Shown in pieces: positions 42,901 to 51,900 of a stretch of 64,000 nt of DNA. The position numbers and the translations under genes are program-made. A model generated the notes under the pieces. The model was given only the letters and a program-made list of their open reading frames with translations, had not been told where the DNA came from and did no database searches. This DNA comes from Serratia marcescens. Lineage in GTDB: Bacteria; Pseudomonadota; Gammaproteobacteria; Enterobacterales; Enterobacteriaceae. Position 1 is the stretch's first letter. Each line of letters begins with the position of its first letter. The stretch covers positions 62,001 through 126,000 of the forward strand of contig JADMXW010000018.1 of assembly GCA_015548865.1 (NCBI GenBank). Direction: 5' to 3'.

Positions 42901-45900
42901 CCTTTGGCAACGGCTCTCTGAATCTCAACGAAACGCATATAGACCAAGTTATCACAGGCAAAACAGGTATCACCGGTAACGGGCAAACCGTGGTGGTAAC
43001 GTTCGGAGGAAAGAGCTACAACGCCACGGTGGACGTCAGCGGAAACTGGCGTGCCACGCTTCCTACTGCCGATCTGCAACAGTTACCGGAAGGCAACGCC
43101 GCGATTCAGGTTACTGCAACGGATATCGCTGGCAATCACGGCGCCAACAGCCTCAATAGTCTGGTTGATGTCACCCCGCCCACGTTGACGCTGGGCACCA
43201 TCGCCACCGACGACATCATCAATATTCAGGAAGCACAAAGCACGCAAACCCTTAACGGAACCGCTTCCATCAGTGAAGCCGGACGAACCGTTACAATCGC
43301 TTTAGGCGGGCAGTTTTACACCGGGAAAGTCGGTAACGACGGTAACTGGAGCATCGATCTGCCTTCCCATGCCCTTCTGTCACTGCCTAACGGCATTTAC
43401 GCTCTGGTAGCCAGCCTGAGCGATGCCACGGGCAACGTCACTCAAGTGACGAAAACCATCAAACTCGATGCCGACAGCGCGATGCGCCCGACCATTACGG
43501 TGAATCCGTTTGTGTCGGAGGACAACACCATCAGTGCCGCGGACACTCAAGTCAGCCAAATCTTAAGCGGCACCACGACCAATGTCGAAGCGGGACAAAC
43601 GATTACCATTCAGTTAAATGCCAAAACGTACTTCGCTACCGTCAACAATGAAGGTAAGTGGTGGGTAAGTATTTCAGCAGATGACATGAAGGCGTTACCT
43701 GAAGGACCGCTCGAGATCAGCGCATCCGTGAGCGACACCTCAGGCAATCAAGGTAGCGGCACATCCTGGAGTGATGTAGATATCAATAGCGACAGTATAT
43801 CCATCAGCATTATCGCAATGGATAACCAGCTCAACCGGGTTGAGGCGGCACAACCGTTGACGGTCAGTGGCGCCACCGTAAATGTGGATACAGGTCAAAC
43901 CGTGACCGTAACGCTGAATGAAAAAACCTACACAACCACCACAGCCGCAAATGGCAGTTGGAGTTTGTCTATCCCCAGCGCCGATCTGTTGCTGCTTCAA
44001 GATGGAACGACCGTTATCCGCGCCAGCGTGGCCAACCCGAATGACGATCCCATCTCGGCCCAACGCAATCTGGATGTACACATCAACAATCTGCCCCATC
44101 CTTCACTGGAAACGCCCTTTGGCGATAACGTGCTCAATGCCGCCGAAGCAGCAAGCGGTCAAACGGTGATCGGCAAAACGGGCGTCAGCGGTGCCGGGCA
44201 GAGTGTGGTTATTACCTTGAACGGGAAAACCTACCAGGCGACAGTAGATGCACAAGGCAACTGGCATGTGGCTCTTCCTGCAGCTGATCTTCAAGTGCTT
44301 TCTGCCGGAGCACAGCCTTTGCGCGTTACTGCAACAGATGTGGCTGGAAACAGCAGCGAAATCACCCACGCCGTCACTGTCGATCGGGTACCCCCTACCC
44401 TGACGTTAAAACCCGTGACCAGCGACGGCGTCATTAATCATGCCGAGAGCCAAATCGATCAGGTTATTTCAGGCAATGCCTCGCTAACCGAAGCGGGGCG
44501 TAATGTGCTGGTCACGTTCAATGGCAAGCTGTACACCGCTGCCGTTCAAGCCGATGGAAGCTGGAGCGTTACCGTACAAAGTGCCGACCTGCAAGCCATG
44601 GGCGACGGTACCTACAGCTACAGTGCCACGCTCTCCGACACGGCGGGAAACAGCACGACCACAACCGGACAGGTTACCCTTGATGCGAGCATAGCCAACC
44701 TTCCTGTACTCACTGTCAATGCGGTTACCGAGAATAACATCATTGACGGTGCTGAAATCAAAGCGACACAAACCCTGAGCGGAACCAGCCTCAATCTGGA
44801 AGTGGGGCAAACTGTCACCGTAACCTTAAATGGAAAAACCTACACCACTACCGTGGACAGTCAGGGGCACTGGCAGGTCAACGTCCCCGATATCGATTTA
44901 GCGCAACTGGCGCAAGGGCAGCACACGCTGGATGTCAGTTCACAAGACAAGAGCGGCAACCCAGCAGCATCAATCCATACCTTCGTGGTAAATACCGCGC
45001 TGAGCGGTATCACCATTGACCCCGTTACCGGAGATGACAAACTCAGCCAAAGTGAAGTAGCGAATGACCTCATCGTCACTGGCTCCAGCCAAAATGTGGC
45101 AACAGGCACCACAGTCACGCTCAACCTGCACGGCAAAACCTATGCGGGCACGACCGATGCAACGGGCAAATGGCACGTTACTGTTCCGGCATCGGCCCTG
45201 CAACAATTGGCTGACGGTAACACTACCTTGACCTTTAGCACCGTTGACAGTGCCGGTAATGCACTCAGCGGCAGCCACACGATCGGTGTATTTATCCATA
45301 CTCTGCCTAACGCCACGCTTGACCCGGTGTTTGGTGACGGCGTACTGAATGCGATCGAGGCCGGAAGTACGCAAACCCTGAGTGGCACTACCGGGCTTAC
45401 CGCCCCCGGACAAACCGTGACGGTTACACTGGGGAATATTCCCTACTCAGCCACCGTAACGTCCTCAGGGAGCTGGATCCTGACGCTGCCACCTTCTACG
45501 TTGCAGGCACTGCCAGAGAACAGTTCTCAGGTATCCGTGGTCGTCAAAGACGCGGCGGGCAACCAGAGCACTGTCACACAAACAGTGACAGTCGATCTTA
45601 CCCCGCCGACGTTAACGCTGGGCAATCTCGCCACGGATAATATCCTAAACCAGAGCGAAGTTCTGACCACACAAACCCTCACCGGCGGTGCCTCCACATC
45701 GGAAGCGGGTCGAACTGTCACCGTAATGTTTAACGGCAAATCGTATACTGGCACTGTCGGCAGTGACGGCAGTTGGTCTGTTGCTTTGAGCGCCACCGAT
45801 CTGGGAGCATTGAGCGACGGTATCTACACGCTGAGCGCCACGCTGAGCGATGCCGCAGGTAACAGCAGCAGCGCAACCCGAACCATCACGGTGGATGCCA

Positions 45901-48900
45901 GCGCACAGCATGCTCCGCGCATCACGTTGAGCAATGTAGCATCCGATAACATTATCGATGGGGCAGAAATTCAAAGCAGTCAGACGCTCAGCGGTACCAC
46001 GCTTAATGTGGAGGCAGGGCAAACGGTAACGCTGACATTTAATGGCAAAACCTACAGCGCGATCGTGCAGGCCAATGGCACCTGGAGTACGGCCATTCCT
46101 TTGCAAGACATGAACCAATTGGTTAACGGAACGCAAACGCTCACCGCCAGCGTTTCGGATACATCAGGCAACTCAGCCAGCGCTAATCAAACCGTTACCA
46201 TTAACACCAATACCAGCGCACTCTCGATAGCCGCTATCACAGGGGATAATCTGCTCAATGCTCAAGAGGCAGCAGCAGGCATAACTGTCAGCGGAAACAG
46301 CAGCAATATTGCCTCAGGGACCAGCATCACCGTATTGCTTAATGGTAAAACATACTCGGCTACCGTGGGCGCTAACGGCAGTTGGAGTACCCTTATTGCT
46401 CCAACCGATTTACTTGCGTTGTCCGATGGGCCAATAAGCGTAAGCGCTATCGCTACCGATCAGGTGGGAAAAATAATTACCAACAGCCAGACATTACAGG
46501 TCATTGTCAATCATCTGCCGCAAGCGACATTGGATGCGCCATTTGGTAACGGCTATCTCAACCAGAGTGAAGCACAAGCTGGACAAACATTGACGGGTAC
46601 CACCGGCGTCAGCGGCGCAGGCCAAACCGTCAGCGTGACCATCGGTTCTCAAACCTTTACGGGCACGGTGAACAGCAACGGTCATTGGCAATTGCCGTTA
46701 CCCCCCAACGTACTGACGCAACTCAGCGATGGCATAACGCAAATATCCGTCACTGTAGGTGATGTGGCGGGAAATACCTCTACCACTGACGGTAGTGTTA
46801 ACATTGATTTGACGCCCCCAGTGCTGACTATCAATACCGTCAGCCTTGATGACACCATCAATATCGCCGAAAGTCTGCAACCACTGGTGATAAGTGGCAC
46901 CGCCTCTGTTAACGACAGCGGACAAACCGTGGTGGTGCGTATTACGTTCAACGGACAAATCTACCAAGGCACAGTCCTGAGTGATGGCTCCTGGCAAATA
47001 ACGGTTCCCGAGGGCGATCTGGCGGGAAGTGCCAATGGCATTACTACTCTTGTCGCGACCATGGTCGATGCGGCAGGCAATACTGGCAGCGCCACGCGTA
47101 ATATCACGCTGGATACCGATCCTGCACAGGCACCGACAATCATCATTGGTACGCTGTCCAGTGATGACTACCTCAATGCGCAAGAGGCCACACAACCGTT
47201 AACCTTAAGTGGCACAACCACACACGTTCAACAAAATCAGCTTGTCACCCTGACGCTGAATGGGAAATCCTACACGGCCACGGTACAAGCAGATGGAACA
47301 TGGCATGCGGATGTGCCGGCAATAGACGTTGGCGCGCTACCGGATGGAAAACTGATTGTCAATGCCAGCGTCAGTGATACAGGCGGTAACCCTGCCAGCA
47401 ACAGACATACGTTGAACGTTATCGCACACCCCGCAGACCTGCCCACCATCGATATCGCCACTGTGTCCGGTGACGATGTTATAAACGCGCAGGATGCAAA
47501 CAGCCCGATGACTGTCAGTGGCTCAACCACCCACGTCACGCCCGGACGCACTGTAACCGTCTCTCTGAATAATAAAACCTATCAGGCGACGGTAGGGAGC
47601 GATGGAAGTTGGAGTACTACGGTCCCTGCAAATGATGTCCAGGCGTTGCCACAAGGTCAGCAATTCATTACTGCCAACGTCAGTGATATCGCCCAAAATC
47701 CGGCGAGCAACACCCACACTATCTCGGTCGATACAACACCACCGCTGTTGGAAATCGATGCCTTGGCGACGCCCGGCGATATTGGTCTGGCAGCCGCGCT
47801 GGCCGGGTTACCTATCACAGGTAAAGGTGAAGCTGGGCTACACGTCACCCTCACCGTGGGCAATGCCACCTATACCACTGTCACGGACGGAAACGGCGTA
47901 TGGAAAGTCACACTTTCCGCTAACGATTTGCTGGCACTGGGGGATGGCTCAGCAACTCTGACGGCAAAAGCCACCGACAGCGCTGGTAACAGTAGCAGTG
48001 ATACGCTGAGCATCGCATTAAAAACTCAGGCGCTGCCTACACTCACCGTCAACGCGCTGTTTACGGATAACCAGCTAAACCTGACAGAATTGCAAGCGGG
48101 AGGAACGATTGGCGGCACCTACACCAACCTGCCTGCTGGCACAACATTGACCATTACCATTGGCAGCTACACCACCACCGGTACAACATTAGCCGGCGGG
48201 CAGTGGAGTGCAACCATTCCTGCCAATGCACTGGCAAGTTTAAATGATGGTAGCGTACAGGTCAGCATCAACGCCGTGGACAGCGCCGGTAACCCCGCCA
48301 GCGCCAGTGGCTCACTGGAGATTGTCACCCATACCACCTTTAACCTGACGTTGAATACGCCGTTCACTGACGGCAAGCTCAATGCGGCAGAGGCGAGCGT
48401 AGATCAGGTGCTGAACGGCAGTACCGGCGTTAACGCTGCGGGACAAAAGGTCACGGTGACTATCGATGGAAAACCCTATATCGCCACGGTAACTGATACA
48501 GGGCTTTGGAGCGTGACATTGCCCGCCACCGACCTGCAAGGCCTGAATGATGGCACTCACACACTCGTTGTGACAGCGCAAGACAAAGCAGGCAACGCCA
48601 GCGCCCCCATTAATAGTGGTTTTAATAGCATCGTTGAAGGCGTGCCCTCTGCCGGGTTAACACTTCCGTTATTCTCCGACGGTTTCCTCAGCAACAGCGA
48701 AGTCGTCAATGGCGTTACGCTCAATGGGCAAACCGGGCTTACCAGCAACAGCGGACAAACTGTCAGCGTCAGCATCAACGGCACAGTCTATAACGCCACC
48801 GTGAACGCCAACGGCAATTGGTCATTACCGCTCACTACCGCCGATCTGTCGGCGTTGCCGGATGGCACCGTTAGCGTCATTGTCACCGTGACAGATAGCG

Positions 48901-51900
48901 TCGGTAACAGTAACACCACCAATGGCAGCGCAGAGGCGCTGTTCCATACGTTGCCAAATGCTACGTTGGTGCTGCCTTTCGGCGATGGCTACCTCAATGT
49001 GGAGGAATCAAAGCAGCCGCAGACACTGAGCGGCAAAACCGGGATCAGCGGCATAGGGCAAACCGTAACGGTCACGCTGGATGCAGGAACAGCAAACGAA
49101 ACGGTATTGACCGGCGTGCAAGTGGACGGGCTGGGCGGCTGGTCGCTGCCACTGTCTTCCTCGCAATTGGCCGCATTTACGCAAGGCGGTCATACGTTAG
49201 TGGTCACGGTGACAGATCGGGCAGGAAACAGCAGTACCTCAACCCCCACCACTGTGACGGCCGCGTTAACGCTGCCTGCTCCAGAGATCACGGAGCCACT
49301 GTTCGACAGCGATAACATCCTCAATATCGCTGAAGCCAGCGGCCCCATTACCCTCTCGGGCACCACCAATAACACAGGCAGCACACAAAATATTAGGGTC
49401 GAAATTGACCTTAACGGCGTGATTTATCAAGCTCAGGTCACGGGGACTACCTGGAGTGTCACCCTGCCAGCAAATGCGTTAAGTTCGTTAGCTGAACGCA
49501 ATGACCACACGCTTGTGGTCACCGCGACCGATCAAGCGGGCAACGCCTCCAGCAACACAGTCACCTTCGGAAATGATTTCCATGCCCCTGCCGTTACGTT
49601 GAATACCCCGTTTGGTGATGGCTATCTCAACGCAACAGAAGTCGCATCATTGAGCGGCAATGCGGGCGATGCGACCAGCGTGACGGTCACTATTGGTAGT
49701 AACCCGCCACGGACTGCCACGGTAACAAACGGCCAATGGTCGCTTGACGCGAGCCAGTTGTCCGGATTGGATGATGGAACACAAACCGTGACGGTCACCG
49801 CGACCGATACGGCAGGAAATAGCGCCAGCGTCAGTGGGCAGGTACATATTGTTGTCAATACGCTTCCCACCCTCGCACTCAACCCCTTTGTTGGGGGAGA
49901 TGGCCTGGACTATCTAGAAAGTCGTACCGCACAAACGCTGAGCGGAACGTCAAGCGGAATAGAAGTTGGACAAAAAGTGACCGTCACTATCAATGGTCAT
50001 GAATATGACACCAATATTGGCGTCGGAGGAAGCTGGTCGATATTAATTCCAGCGTCGGAGTTGCAGCAATTCAGCAACCCGACAGCTATCACAATACAGG
50101 CGCAGGACAAGGCGGGCAACGTGGTTAACGATGCACTAAGTGTTTCTGTTGACCTCACCCCGCCGCCCAACCCGACACTGGTGATCAATGCTGTCACGGA
50201 TGACAACGCGATCAATCTGTCTGAATCGCAGGGCACCATTACGCTTTCCGGCGTGTTGCATCACGGCAATAACCCGCAAACCATCAGCCTATTGATTGAC
50301 AATGTACCGCTGACGGCAACCGTGACAACCGACGCGAATGGCATCTGGAGTGTGGGTATTCCAGCACCTTATGCCGCCTTTATTGTGGATGGCACCGTCA
50401 CGATAACCGCATCGACTACCGTAGGCACCACTGCCGTTAGTGCGACCACCGATGTGCATGTGGATGTTACTCCGCCCTCTGTGACCATCCTCACCTTCGC
50501 CGGGGATAACACATTGGATAACAGCGAACTGGCAACCGCTCAGGCTATCACGGGCTCGGCTTCGGTTGCAGATGCAGGACGCTTCGTTGCCGTCACGCTA
50601 AACAACAAAACCTATCAGGCTCAGGTGCAAATTGACGGCTCGTGGACCGTTAATGTCCCGACGGCGGATCTCAATGCACTTAGCCAAGGGTCGCATAGCA
50701 TCACTGCAATATTGAAAGATGCTGCTGGCAACATCAGCACCACAGCACAACTCAATATCATCGTCGATACGGAAATCCCGCTGCTGACCATCGATGCTTT
50801 TGCAGGCAATAACATATTAACGATGGCTGAAGCGCTACTGGGGCAAGTTCTCAGCGGTAAAGGAGAGAAAGGTGCAACAGTAACGCTGACGGCGGGCCCG
50901 CTCACGGGTAGCGTCGTGGTGGATAACGATGGAAACTGGCGTATCCCCTTCCCTGACACCGATCTTACCCGTCTCACCGATGGCCCGCAGGTAATCGGTC
51001 TGACCATTACCGACGCTGCTGGCAACAGCAGCAGCACCAGCGTTACCTTGAACGTCACGCTCAACAGCACTCTGGGAGCGGGTATTGAGGATATTTTCGG
51101 TAACAATGGCATCCTTAACTACGCAGAATCGTTGATCACACAGGTCATCAGCGGTCACGCCACCGGCAACGCCCTCGGCGCCAAAGTCAGCGTGACCATT
51201 GCAGGAACCACACTGGAAACCACCGTGGGTGCGGGCGGTGCCTGGAGTGTATCATTCCCGCCCTCTCTGCTTTCTGGGCTTTCCGACGGACTGCTGCAAG
51301 TGGAAGTCGGCATCGTCGATGTGAATGGCAACAGTAAGAATGAGCTGATCGATATCGATGTACTGCGTACCGTCCCGACGATCGATTCTGTTCTTGCCTT
51401 CGGCAATAATGGCCTTAATGCGCTTGAAGCCGCAGCCGATCAGATCATTAGTGGTGTAGTAAGTCACATCGATCTCAACAAAGGCGCCTTTAACGTCGCC
51501 GTTACGCTGGGCACCAAAACCTACACCACCACCGTGGGTGCCGGAGGTGCATGGAGCCTCACTATTCCAACGCTGGATTTAAAAGCTTTACAGGACGGCA
51601 CACTGGCGCTGGGCGTGTCCGTTACCGATTACGGCGGTAACGTGGTCAGCAAAACCATCAACGTCCCGACCATCATTCACGACCTGCCTAGCCTGACGCT
51701 CGATCCGATATTCGGTGACGGTTTGCTCAATCTGGCCGACCTGCTGGTCAATCAAACGGTGAGTGGTACGGCGCTAAATCTGGTATCTGGAACCCAACTG
51801 TCCATCGACGTGGCTGGCGTGAGAACCCTGAATACAACGGTCGGTACGGACGGCAAGTGGAGTGTAAACGTCGCCCCAGACGTATTGGCACTGCTACAAA

